Positions 17,554 through 24,385 of a DNA stretch of 27,204 nt are shown here, one piece after another. Origin of the DNA: Rhodoferax sp. UBA6134. Lineage in GTDB: Bacteria > Pseudomonadota > Gammaproteobacteria > Burkholderiales > Burkholderiaceae_C. Where the stretch lies: NCBI GenBank assembly GCA_002422455.1, contig DIVK01000085.1, forward strand, positions 1 through 27,204, read 5' to 3'. The notes under the pieces were generated by a model. The model had not been told where the DNA came from. It saw nothing but the letters and a program-made list of their open reading frames with translations, and ran no database searches. A program made the position numbers and the translations under genes. Numbering within the stretch: the stretch's first letter is position 1; every line of letters starts with the position of its first letter.

Positions 17554-18257
17554 GGCGTGCGGGGTCCTTTGTCTGTCGGAAAAGGGGGGGGGCGCACGCG
17601 CAGACCATCAAGCATGGCCTGCACCTGTGCCTCAAGGAACTCCTCGGGCCGTGGCGGAGCTGTTTTTGCATCGTCCACGCAGGCAATGCTGGAGTGCCGC
17701 AAAAGCTGCAAAAACAGCAAGGGCGCCAGGACTGTATAGACGCCGTATTTCATGTCCAGGGGTGCGAACTCGCCCCGGTCGACGCCGCGCTGCAGGACGC
17801 GCCGGATCAGCTCATGCGCCGGCTGGATGACCTCATGCTGGTAGAACGCGGCCAACTCCGGAAAGTTGTCGGCCTCGCTGAGCATGAGTTTGGTGATGCC
17901 TGACGCCTTGGCGCAGCCCAGGCGAGCCCACCATGCTGCCACGAAAAAACGCAGCATCTCGGCCGTGCTGCCTTCAAAAGCTTCGAATTCGGCATTCCAC
18001 TCCGGGAAACGGCCCGAAATGTTTTGCCGTACCACCGCCTTGAACAGTTCTTCCTTGCTTGCAAAATACAGGAACAGCGTGCCTTTTGAGACGCCGGCAC
18101 GGCGCGCCACTTCCTCGGTCCGGGTCGCGGCAAAGCCTTTTTCGACAAACAGGTCCAGTGCGGCGGCCAACAGCTCACCCGGACGCGCATCCTTGCGGCG
18201 CGCGTGCTTGGGAGGGGGCGCGGGCCGGGTGCTGCAGATTCGCTCGGAAGGGGACAT
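17550..18257 (-). CDS. TetR/AcrR family transcriptional repressor
   Basis: Ligand-responsive DNA-binding repressor, first gene of the efflux operon. The 235 residues have a basic N-terminal arm (KHARRKDARPGELLAAALDLFVEKGF) and a canonical helix-turn-helix (TRTEEVARRAGVSKGTLFLYFASKEELFKAVV, about 46-77). An all-helical ligand/dimer domain follows with several Trp and Cys residues and a Pro-rich tail. The start lacks a clear ribosome site; the leader just upstream carries an operator-like palindrome. It most likely represses its own operon and is released by a pump substrate. That is inference from the family and from the adjacent site. Confidence 0.9.
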   Translation of the reverse strand: MSPSERICSTRPAPPPKHARRKDARPGELLAAALDLFVEKGFAATRTEEVARRAGVSKGTLFLYFASKEELFKAVVRQNISGRFPEWNAEFEAFEGSTAEMLRFFVAAWWARLGCAKASGITKLMLSEADNFPELAAFYQHEVIQPAHELIRRVLQRGVDRGEFAPLDMKYGVYTVLAPLLFLQLLRHSSIACVDDAKTAPPRPEEFLEAQVQAMLDGLRVRPPPFPTDKGPRTP

Positions 18258-18261
18258 GAAG

Positions 18262-18283
18262 TTAATGACCTATTGGTTATTAA
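18262..18283. promoter_or_regulatory. Likely TetR operator
   Basis: TTAATGACC-TATT-GGTTATTAA is a 9-bp inverted repeat with one mismatch. The GACC/GGTT core resembles operators of AcrR/TtgR-type regulators. It lies 5 bp in front of the tetR start codon and touches the predicted -10 element, so binding would block transcription of the efflux operon. Confidence 0.65.
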
Positions 18284-18311
18284 TGTAAGTCCGGAGGCGC
18301 TGGATTGTCAA
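18282..18311 (-). promoter_or_regulatory. Predicted sigma-70 promoter of the tetR-efflux operon
   Basis: On the minus strand a perfect -35 TTGACA (18306-18311) is followed after 18 bases by TACATT (18282-18287), a 4/6 match to the -10 consensus. It points at tetR and its -10 abuts the palindromic operator, the usual layout for autorepression. Confidence 0.5.
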
Positions 18312-18372
18312 ACCGGCGGCGCGTAAGATGCGCGGGGCCGGTACGATCCACCGTTTCGAGAGGAAATTTTCC

Positions 18373-18915
18373 ATGTCAGATTCCCTGCAGAGTATCACGC
18401 TGGGCGGTGGTTGCTTCTGGTGTACTGAAGCGGTTTTTGTGCGCGTCAAGGGCATTGAAGACGTGGAAAGCGGTTACAGCAACGGGCAAGCCGTCCGTCC
18501 CGGTTACGAGCAGGTCTGTACTGGCACCACTGGCCACAACGAAGTGGTCAAACTTGCATTCGACCCGGCTCAGATTACCCTGCGCGAAATTCTGGAAATT
18601 TTCTTTCTGATCCACGACCCCACCACCCTGAACCGTCAGGGTAACGACATTGGTACCCAGTACCGCAGCGGCATTTATTTCTCGAACGCGGAGCAAGAAG
18701 CGGTGGCCCGGGACCTCATTCGCGAGATGGGTCGCAGCGGCATCTACAGTCGGCCCATCGTCACCGAGGTGCTGCCAGTGCGCAACTACGGGCCGGCCGA
18801 GGACTATCACCAGGATTTTTTCGAAAAGAATCCGGGCCAGGGCTACTGCGTGGCCGTGGCGGCGCCGAAAGTGGCCAGGTTTCGTCAGACTTTTGCGCGT
18901 CTGGTAAAACCTTGA
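18373..18915 (+). CDS. msrA: Peptide-methionine (S)-S-oxide reductase
   Basis: Repairs oxidised proteins by reducing the S-epimer of methionine sulfoxide. ATG 18373 is chosen because AGAGGA precedes it by 8 bases; the longer frame from 18328 has no ribosome site. The 180 residues start with the catalytic GGGCFWCTE (Cys14 nucleophile, Glu19). They contain the substrate-binding segment HNEVVKLAFDP, the family signature GNDIGTQYRSGIYF, and EDYHQDFFEKNPGQGYC with a probable resolving Cys at about 159. It diverges from the tetR operon, with 115 bp between the starts. Confidence 0.93.
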   Translation: MSDSLQSITLGGGCFWCTEAVFVRVKGIEDVESGYSNGQAVRPGYEQVCTGTTGHNEVVKLAFDPAQITLREILEIFFLIHDPTTLNRQGNDIGTQYRSGIYFSNAEQEAVARDLIREMGRSGIYSRPIVTEVLPVRNYGPAEDYHQDFFEKNPGQGYCVAVAAPKVARFRQTFARLVKP

Positions 18916-19184
18916 TTGCATCGCACACACTCCGGTATCGGTACCCTTCGGGGTTGCCGCTGGTCTTTCCCGACTTGTTTGTGCCGCAAGGTGGGGCGCT
19001 GCTGCTGCGCGAGGCGCTGTGGTTGGCGCTGCTGGTGTCCGTTCTGGGGTTGCTGGGCACTCACCTCTTGACAGGTCTGGTAGGCTGGATGCTGCAGGCT
19101 GAGCGGTCGCTGCCGGTGACTGGCTGGCTGCCAGTCCTTGGCGCTTACCGGGTCGATGCCGGTCAACTTTTGAATTCAAGGTGA
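18916..19184 (+). pseudogene. Possible remnant of an ABC-transporter ATPase gene
   Basis: About 89 codons open from just past the msrA stop, with no good start codon (a TTG overlaps the msrA stop). The beginning, LRYRYPSGLPLVFPDLFVPQGGALLLR, has the layout of the first strands of a LolD/YbbA-like ABC ATPase. The expected Walker A loop is absent, and the text goes straight to WLALLVSVLGLLG, as if GxSGSGKST had been lost. Nothing after that resembles the rest of an ATPase. I read it as a degraded fragment. An alternative is a short real membrane protein. Confidence 0.3.
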
Positions 19185-19188
19185 AATC

Positions 19189-19437
19189 ATGAACAAAATG
19201 CTTGCAGCCCTCGTTGCCATGGCATTGATGGCGACAACTGGCATGGCCGCCGAAACGCATGGCGAGAAGGAAAGCAAAACCGACATTGCCCGTCACCGCG
19301 CCATGTCGGCGGCGCACGAGGCGGCGGCCAGGTGTTTGGAATCCGGCAAAAAGGAAGACGTGTGCAGCAAGGAACTCCAGGCGGCCTGCAAAGGTCTGGC
19401 CATCGGAAAATATTGTGGAATGAAGCATGAGCATTAA
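19189..19437 (+). CDS. Small secreted Cys/His-containing protein
   Basis: 82 residues with a clear signal peptide (MNKMLAALVAMALMATTGMAA) and an AGGTGA ribosome site 6 bases before ATG. The mature part (about 61 residues) is charged and helical, with Cys in RCLESGKKEDVCSKELQAAC and a closing KYCGMKHEH. The four cysteines and terminal His residues could form disulfides or bind a metal in the periplasm. I believe similar small proteins occur in Comamonadaceae but know no function. The next gene starts within its last codons. Confidence 0.7.
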   Translation: MNKMLAALVAMALMATTGMAAETHGEKESKTDIARHRAMSAAHEAAARCLESGKKEDVCSKELQAACKGLAIGKYCGMKHEH

Positions 19438-19720
19438 ATTTCTGACCGCTTGGCCGCTGTCTTTGGCGCTGGGCGCCCGGACGCAGCTGAGCCCCGGCAT
19501 TCCGGCCGGCGGTGGCGCGGGCATGCACAGCCCCAGCAGCCCGTTCGTACCCTTGCCGGAGCGTGCTGACGTGCTGCCCGAAGAGCATGGTGGAAGTCAA
19601 ACGAAAACCCCGGTCAAATATTCGCTGGAGCCCGTCACGGCGGAAGGCGAGTTCGCCGTTCTGGACGACGACCCCTATGGCCTGTACTACCGCGTCACCG
19701 ATGCGCCTGGCGTGAAGTAG
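19427..19720 (+). CDS. Hypothetical protein overlapping the preceding gene
   Basis: 97 residues, starting ATGAGC inside the last 11 bases of the upstream gene; GGAATGAAGC before it may serve as a ribosome site. The N-terminus is weakly hydrophobic (FLTAWPLSLALGA), followed by a Gly/Pro/Ser-rich low-complexity part and an acidic C-terminal half (AEGEFAVLDDDPYGLYYRVTD). It is not recognised. The overlap and direction suggest co-translation with the small secreted protein. Confidence 0.45.
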   Translation: MSIKFLTAWPLSLALGARTQLSPGIPAGGGAGMHSPSSPFVPLPERADVLPEEHGGSQTKTPVKYSLEPVTAEGEFAVLDDDPYGLYYRVTDAPGVK

Positions 19721-19733
19721 CCGGGTTTTTGCC

Positions 19734-20153
19734 TTGACGCTACGACGACGTCTGCTGCGGCACGGGGCGCTGGCCCCGGTGGTTGCGCTCGCGCTCGTTG
19801 TGCTGCTGAGTCAGACGCTCGGGCTGCTGCACGGCATTGTGCATGTGCCGTCCCTCATCGCCGGATCTGCCGCGCACGCGGTTCCGGTACCGGAGACGGC
19901 CGTCGTGGCAGCCGAGTTCGATCACGCTGCGAACAGTTTCTCAAGCCGTCTGTTCAGTGGACATGGCAGTAGTGACGGCGATCCTGCATGCCGTCTGTAC
20001 GATCAGTCCAGCCATTTTGATGTCATGCCGGGCGTGCCGGTGCTGGCCTTGCCACTGGTTCTGCAGCCTTCTGTTTGTTCTGTTCTCGCGGGCCTGGCCA
20101 TGGCCCGCTGGCACGCGCTGTTCCAGGCGCGCGGCCCTCCCCGGGTTTGCTGA
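19734..20153 (+). CDS. DUF2946-like membrane/periplasmic protein before the TonB receptor
   Basis: 139 residues from a TTG start, with no convincing ribosome site. A strongly hydrophobic N-terminal segment (VVALALVVLLSQTLGLLHGIVH) is followed by a His- and Asp-containing stretch (AEFDHAANS, ACRLYDQSSHFD), a second hydrophobic segment (LALPLVLQPSVCSVLAGLAMA) and the terminal FQARGPP. That pattern (LLHxxVH, CRLYDQxSH, ARGPP end) is what I associate with small proteins next to TonB-dependent metal receptors in Burkholderiales. The role is unknown; metal sensing or handling is a guess from context. Confidence 0.6.
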   Translation: MTLRRRLLRHGALAPVVALALVVLLSQTLGLLHGIVHVPSLIAGSAAHAVPVPETAVVAAEFDHAANSFSSRLFSGHGSSDGDPACRLYDQSSHFDVMPGVPVLALPLVLQPSVCSVLAGLAMARWHALFQARGPPRVC

Positions 20154-20160
20154 ATCCCCC

Positions 20161-20198
20161 GTGCAAGTCACTGCACGCCGGCCTGGCTGTCGGCGTGC
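20161..20198 (+). promoter_or_regulatory. Two mutually exclusive hairpins upstream of the TonB receptor
   Basis: GTGCA (20161-20165) can pair with TGCAC (20172-20176). Alternatively GCACGCCG (20173-20180) can pair exactly with CGGCGTGC (20191-20198) across a 10-base loop. The two stems share bases and so exclude each other. The second ends 33 bases before the receptor start and is followed by a short T-containing run. It could be an attenuator, a weak terminator or chance. Confidence 0.3.
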
Positions 20199-20231
20199 GG
20201 TCGTGTCTTTTCGATTCAACGAACCCCTTTC

Positions 20232-22235
20232 ATGAAAAACCTCTCACTCTCTCTCGTGTCGCTGGGCGCCATGGCTGCTGCAACCACGTTCGCCCAGACG
20301 CCATCGGCGGCCACGCTGGCGCCCGTCACCGTCACCGGCAATCCGCTGGGCACTGCTGATCTGGTCGCTCCTGCTGCCCAGATATTTGGGTCCGAGTTGC
20401 TGTTTCGCAGCAAAACCACGCTGGGCGAAACGCTCGATGGCATGCCCGGCATCAGCAGCAGCTACTTCGGCCCCAATGCCAGCCGCCCCATCATCCGCGG
20501 CCTGGATGGAGACCGCATCCGTATTTTGAACAACGGCGCTGCCGTGGTGGATGCCTCCAGCCTGAGTTACGACCATGCCGTCACCGCCGATCCGTTGAGC
20601 ATCGAGCGCATTGAGGTGCTGCGTGGCCCCGCGGCCCTGCAGTATGGCGGTAGTGCCGTGGGCGGCGTGGTCAACGTGATTGACAATCGCATTCCACGCC
20701 AAGCCCTGTTTGACGCCCAGGGCGGCGTCACCGGCAAGGCGGATCTCGGCCTGGCCAGTGGCAATGCCGAGCAAAGTGGCGGTTTGTTGCTGGAGGGTGG
20801 CAATGACCGTTATGCCCTGCATGCCGACGTGTTCAATCGCACCACCGGTGATGTGGCGGTACCCGTCGCCCTGTCCTGTGCCAAGCCTGGTGCACCGGTA
20901 CTGGCCCATAAAATCTGCAACTCGGCCAGCGATACCCGGGGCGGAGCCGTGGGCGGTTCGATGTTTTTCAGCCAGGGCTATGTGGGCGCGTCAGTCAGTG
21001 GCTTTCGCAGTGACTACGGTACGGTTGCCGAAGATGCGGTGACGATCGGCATGAAGTCGGATCGTTACGCGCTGGAAGGTGAATGGCGCGGCTTGAGCGG
21101 CTTGTTTCAGAGCGTCAAGGGGCAGCTTGGCCACAGTGTCTACGAACACACCGAATATGACGGTGCCAGCGTCGGTACGGTATTCAAAAGCAGCGGTACC
21201 GAGCTGCGGCTGCAGGCGCGCCACGCCCCGCTGGGAGCCCTCGACGGTGTGATGGGCCTGCAGGCCGACACGTCGCGTTTTTCCGCCGATGGCGAGGAGG
21301 CTTTCGCACCTTACAGTCAGACCCGCCAGGCGGCGTTGTTCGCCTATGAAGAGCTTGCCACCGGCTGGGGCCGGCTGAACGCGGGGGTGCGTATGGAATC
21401 GGTCAAGGTGGCGTCTTTGGGCAACCCGCTGCTCGCCCGGTTTGTCCCGGCCAGCCGCAGCTTCACCCCGGTCAGCTATGCGCTGGGTGCCACGTGGCAA
21501 GTGGCGCCGGGCTGGCAGCTCACCTCCAGCCTGGCGTATACGCAACGCGCGCCCAAAGACTATGAGCTGTTTGCCGACGGCCCGCACCTTGCCACCCATA
21601 CTTACGAGACCGGCAACGCCGGTCTGGCGCTGGAGCAGTCCACCAACCTGGACCTGGGCCTGAACTGGAAGCGCGGTGCCCACCGGCTGCGGGTCGATGT
21701 TTTTGTGAATCATTTCAACAACTACATTGCGCAGGAAGCCACTGGCGCCGTTCGCGATACCTTGCCTGAATATGGTTACGCCCCGGTGCAGGCCCGCTTC
21801 ACCGGGCTGGAGGCCAGCGGCAATGCGCGCCTGCTGGACGGTGCCCACACCGTCGATCTGGAACTGCGCGGCGACTTGGTGCGCGCCGTGAACACCGGCA
21901 CCGGTCAGCCGCTGCCGCGCATCGCGCCCGTGCGCCTGGGGGCTACGCTGCTGTGGGCACAAGGTCCCTGGAGCGCGCGCCTTGGCGCCAGCCATGCGGC
22001 GGCGCAAACCGACGTGCCCAGCGGCCAGCTGAGCACGGGTGCCTACACCCTGTGGAATGCCTCGCTGGGCTACCGCATGCAGGCCGGCGCGGCCAGCCTG
22101 CTGTGGTTTGCCAGGCTCGACAACCTGGGCGATGTGCAAGCTTATTCCGCCAGTTCCATCCTGACCCAAACAGCGCCGGGCCGGGCGCCGTTGCCAGGGC
22201 GCAGTCTGAAAGTGGGCCTGCAGTTGGGTTTTTAG
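20232..22235 (+). CDS. TonB-dependent outer-membrane receptor (ZnuD-like)
   Basis: Outer-membrane beta barrel that imports a scarce metal or metal chelate using TonB energy. The 667 residues have a signal peptide (MKNLSLSLVSLGAMAAATTFAQ) and a TonB box-like LAPVTVTG. The plug domain carries TLGETLDGMPGISSSYFGPNASRPIIRGLDGDRIRILNNG and IERIEVLRGPAALQYGGSAVGGVVNVIDNRIP. A 22-stranded type barrel follows, ending with an aromatic C-terminal residue (LQLGF). The plug text matches the zinc/heme receptor ZnuD family. The loop with two cysteines (SCAKPG, HKICN) resembles it but is not His-rich, so zinc is a guess. No Zur or Fur box was evident by eye. Confidence 0.88.
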   Translation: MKNLSLSLVSLGAMAAATTFAQTPSAATLAPVTVTGNPLGTADLVAPAAQIFGSELLFRSKTTLGETLDGMPGISSSYFGPNASRPIIRGLDGDRIRILNNGAAVVDASSLSYDHAVTADPLSIERIEVLRGPAALQYGGSAVGGVVNVIDNRIPRQALFDAQGGVTGKADLGLASGNAEQSGGLLLEGGNDRYALHADVFNRTTGDVAVPVALSCAKPGAPVLAHKICNSASDTRGGAVGGSMFFSQGYVGASVSGFRSDYGTVAEDAVTIGMKSDRYALEGEWRGLSGLFQSVKGQLGHSVYEHTEYDGASVGTVFKSSGTELRLQARHAPLGALDGVMGLQADTSRFSADGEEAFAPYSQTRQAALFAYEELATGWGRLNAGVRMESVKVASLGNPLLARFVPASRSFTPVSYALGATWQVAPGWQLTSSLAYTQRAPKDYELFADGPHLATHTYETGNAGLALEQSTNLDLGLNWKRGAHRLRVDVFVNHFNNYIAQEATGAVRDTLPEYGYAPVQARFTGLEASGNARLLDGAHTVDLELRGDLVRAVNTGTGQPLPRIAPVRLGATLLWAQGPWSARLGASHAAAQTDVPSGQLSTGAYTLWNASLGYRMQAGAASLLWFARLDNLGDVQAYSASSILTQTAPGRAPLPGRSLKVGLQLGF

Positions 22236-22262
22236 TCGATCTGTCCCGCAGGGTGCGGCAGA

Positions 22263-22961
22263 ATGCGCGGAATGAGACATATTGAAAAACACAGAACCCA
22301 CCGCATTGGCTGGCTGCGTGCCGCGGTGCTGGGCGCCAACGACGGAATCGTTTCCACCGCCAGCCTGATCCTGGGGGTGGCGGCGGCGGGCGCGAGTTCG
22401 CAGAGCATTTTGATCGCGGGCATTGCCGGGCTGGTGGCGGGCGCCATGTCGATGGCGGCGGGTGAGTATGTTTCGGTGAGTTCGCAAGCCGACACCGAGC
22501 GCGCCGACCTGGAGCGGGAACGCGGGGAGCTGGCGGCGGATCCCGAGCACGAGCACGAGGAGCTGGCCGCCATCTACGTCGGGCGCGGGCTGGACGCGGG
22601 GTTGGCCTGCACCGTCGCGGCCCAGTTGATGGCGCATGATGCACTGGGCGCGCATGCGCGTGACGAGTTGGGGATATCCGGGCGCCTGAGCGCACGACCG
22701 CTCCAGGCCGCTTTGGCATCGGCCGGTACGTTTTCAGTGGGCGCGGTGCTGCCGCTGCTGGTGGTTCTGCTGGTGCCGGTGTCCGCACTGGTGTGGGCGG
22801 TTGCCGGCAGCGCGCTCCTGTTTCTCGCGCTGCTGGGTTCCCTGTCGGGCGGCGCGGGCGGCGCTTCGGTGGTGAGGGCTGCCGTGCGGGTGACTTTTTG
22901 GGGCGCCCTGGCCATGGCCCTGACCGCGGGCGTCGGGGCTTTGTTCGGGGTTGCGGCGTGA
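22263..22961 (+). CDS. VIT1/CCC1 family iron/manganese transporter
   Basis: Inner-membrane protein of the VIT family, which exports or stores Fe(II)/Mn(II). The 232 residues show the family N-terminus (HRIGWLRAAVLGANDGIVSTASLILGVAAAG), the second helix with AGAMSMAAGEYVSVSSQADTE, a central acidic cytoplasmic part (AADPEHEHEELAAIY), and three hydrophobic helices at the C-terminus. An alternative start is ATG 22272. It follows the TonB receptor by 27 bp in the same direction, so both may be transcribed together and point to metal homeostasis. Confidence 0.9.
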   Translation: MRGMRHIEKHRTHRIGWLRAAVLGANDGIVSTASLILGVAAAGASSQSILIAGIAGLVAGAMSMAAGEYVSVSSQADTERADLERERGELAADPEHEHEELAAIYVGRGLDAGLACTVAAQLMAHDALGAHARDELGISGRLSARPLQAALASAGTFSVGAVLPLLVVLLVPVSALVWAVAGSALLFLALLGSLSGGAGGASVVRAAVRVTFWGALAMALTAGVGALFGVAA

Positions 22962-22993
22962 GCGTCTGACGGCTGATTCCGGGCGGACGGCGC

Positions 22994-23653
22994 TCAGGGC
23001 GCCAGGCGCTCCCGAAACCACTGTGGTTCGCCCCCTGGCGCGGCACCTGCCGGGCTCAAGGTGTAACGCAGCCGGTCATGCAGACGGCTCTTGCGGCCTT
23101 GCCAGAATTGCCAGTGGTCGGGCTTGAGGCGGTAGCCGCCCCAGTGCGGTGGCCGTGGCGGGCGCAGCAGAAATTGCGCCGCATACTTGGCGACGTTGGC
23201 GACCAGCACACCGCGCCCCGGAATGACCTGGCTTTGCGGCGAGGCCCAGGCGCCGATGCGTGAGTCGAGCGGGCGGCTGTGAAAGTACGCGTCACTCTCC
23301 TCGCTGCTGACTTTCTCCACCAGGCCTTCGATGCGAACCACCCGTTCCAGTTCGACCCAGTGGAACTGCAGGGCCGCAAACGGGTTGCCGGCCAGTTCCT
23401 GTCCCTTGCGGCTGTCGTAGTTGGTGAACCAGGTGATGCCGTGCGCGTCGTAGCCTTTGATCAGCACCACCCGCGTGCTGGGACGCAGGTTGCCGGCCAC
23501 GGTGGCCACGGTCATGGCGTTGGGCTCGGGCACCTCGGCGGCAATGGCCTCCTGCAGCCATTGCGCAAACTGCAGGAGCGGGTCGGCGTGCGACGCGTCC
23601 TCACTGAGTTCGGCGCGTTCGTAGCTTTTGCGAAGGTCGGCAAGGGAAGTCAT
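22994..23653 (-). CDS. pdxH: Pyridoxamine 5'-phosphate oxidase
   Basis: FMN enzyme that oxidises pyridoxine/pyridoxamine 5'-phosphate to pyridoxal 5'-phosphate. ATG 23653 (MTSLADLRKSYERAEL) matches the usual family start; the longer frame adds an unlikely leader. The 219 residues contain AMTVATV, RPSTRVVLIKGYD, FTNYDSRKGQELAGNPFAAL, FHWVELERVVRIEG, SRPLDSRIGAWASPQSQ, the PRPPHWGGYRLKPDHWQFWQG segment, and the C-terminal RLHDRLRYT...RERLAP. All typical substrate and FMN contacts are present. It is convergent with the VIT gene and lies 65 bp downstream of sodC. Confidence 0.94.
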   Translation of the reverse strand: MTSLADLRKSYERAELSEDASHADPLLQFAQWLQEAIAAEVPEPNAMTVATVAGNLRPSTRVVLIKGYDAHGITWFTNYDSRKGQELAGNPFAALQFHWVELERVVRIEGLVEKVSSEESDAYFHSRPLDSRIGAWASPQSQVIPGRGVLVANVAKYAAQFLLRPPRPPHWGGYRLKPDHWQFWQGRKSRLHDRLRYTLSPAGAAPGGEPQWFRERLAP

Positions 23654-23718
23654 GCCGGCAGTATAGACATGCCACCGGCCGGACAGCCCCAGCGGCACGT
23701 CCGAACGGCAGACCCGCT

Positions 23719-24234
23719 TCAGACTTTGCCGATGACGCCGCAGGCCAGGCGGGGCCCCGAGTTGCCGGTCGGCTGGGTTTTGTAGTCGTCCGGATCGCGG
23801 TGGACGATCAGACCGCGCCCCAGCACGTCGGCACGGCCCGCGCCCACCGACAGGGTGGTGGATTCAAAACTGAAACGGGCAGTACCGGTGGCGTCGGCCT
23901 TCAGGCTGGGCAAGTCCCCGGCATGGTGTTCGACCTGGTCGAACGCTCCGTGTGCCTTGCCGTCGGGGTTGAAATGTCCGCCCGCGCTCATGCCGTCGCC
24001 GCTGGAGCAGTCGCCTTTGTCATGCATGTGAAAGCCATGCTCGGTATCGGGCTTGAGACCGCGGACCTCGCCGCTGACCAGCACTTTGTCGCCCTGCTGG
24101 GTGATCTGAATCTGGCCGGTGACGCCATTGCCTTTGGTGGGCATCAGCTGGGCCGAGGCGGACGGCCCGGAGGCTGGAGTGGCGCAGGCCGTCACGAAGA
24201 AGGCGGCAGCAACGGGTGCAATAAGTCGAATCAT
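23719..24234 (-). CDS. sodC: Periplasmic Cu/Zn superoxide dismutase, lipoprotein
   Basis: Disproportionates superoxide in the periplasm. The 171 residues carry a signal peptide with lipobox VTAC (Cys17) and then a linker. The SodC domain includes GFHMHDKGDCSS, the metal site AGGHFNPDGKAHG, HHAGDLPSL, GRGLIVHRDPDDY and the terminal GNSGPRLACGVI, with the disulfide pair (GDC, LAC) present. An AGGGGA ribosome site precedes the ATG. The lipid anchor suggests attachment to a membrane facing the periplasm. It is divergent from edd (151 bp between starts) and upstream of pdxH on the same strand. Confidence 0.93.
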   Translation of the reverse strand: MIRLIAPVAAAFFVTACATPASGPSASAQLMPTKGNGVTGQIQITQQGDKVLVSGEVRGLKPDTEHGFHMHDKGDCSSGDGMSAGGHFNPDGKAHGAFDQVEHHAGDLPSLKADATGTARFSFESTTLSVGAGRADVLGRGLIVHRDPDDYKTQPTGNSGPRLACGVIGKV

Positions 24235-24362
24235 CTGGATTTCCCCTGGGTGATGTGTGAGCTGCGAATATAGGAGAACGCGGGGCTCCGCGCAAGCTGA
24301 GGCCTGTGCTTTGGGTAAGCAGAATCCGCCTGTTTGTCGTGGTTCCGGAGTACCATGGCGCT

Positions 24363-24377
24363 TGTAATCTTGTTACC
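24363..24377. promoter_or_regulatory. HexR-like operator in front of edd
   Basis: TGTAAT-CTT-GTTACC approximates the proteobacterial HexR site (consensus close to TGTAATnnnATTACA): one half is perfect and the other has two mismatches. It ends 8 bases before the edd start, leaving little room for a ribosome site. HexR responds to the Edd product KDPG and controls edd-eda in many proteobacteria. Confidence 0.4.
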
Positions 24378-24385
24378 CCCATGCC

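Noticed and set aside
20991..22655. 554-codon minus-strand frame opposite the TonB receptor and VIT genes
   Set aside because: Spans two real genes on the other strand and its translation has no motifs.
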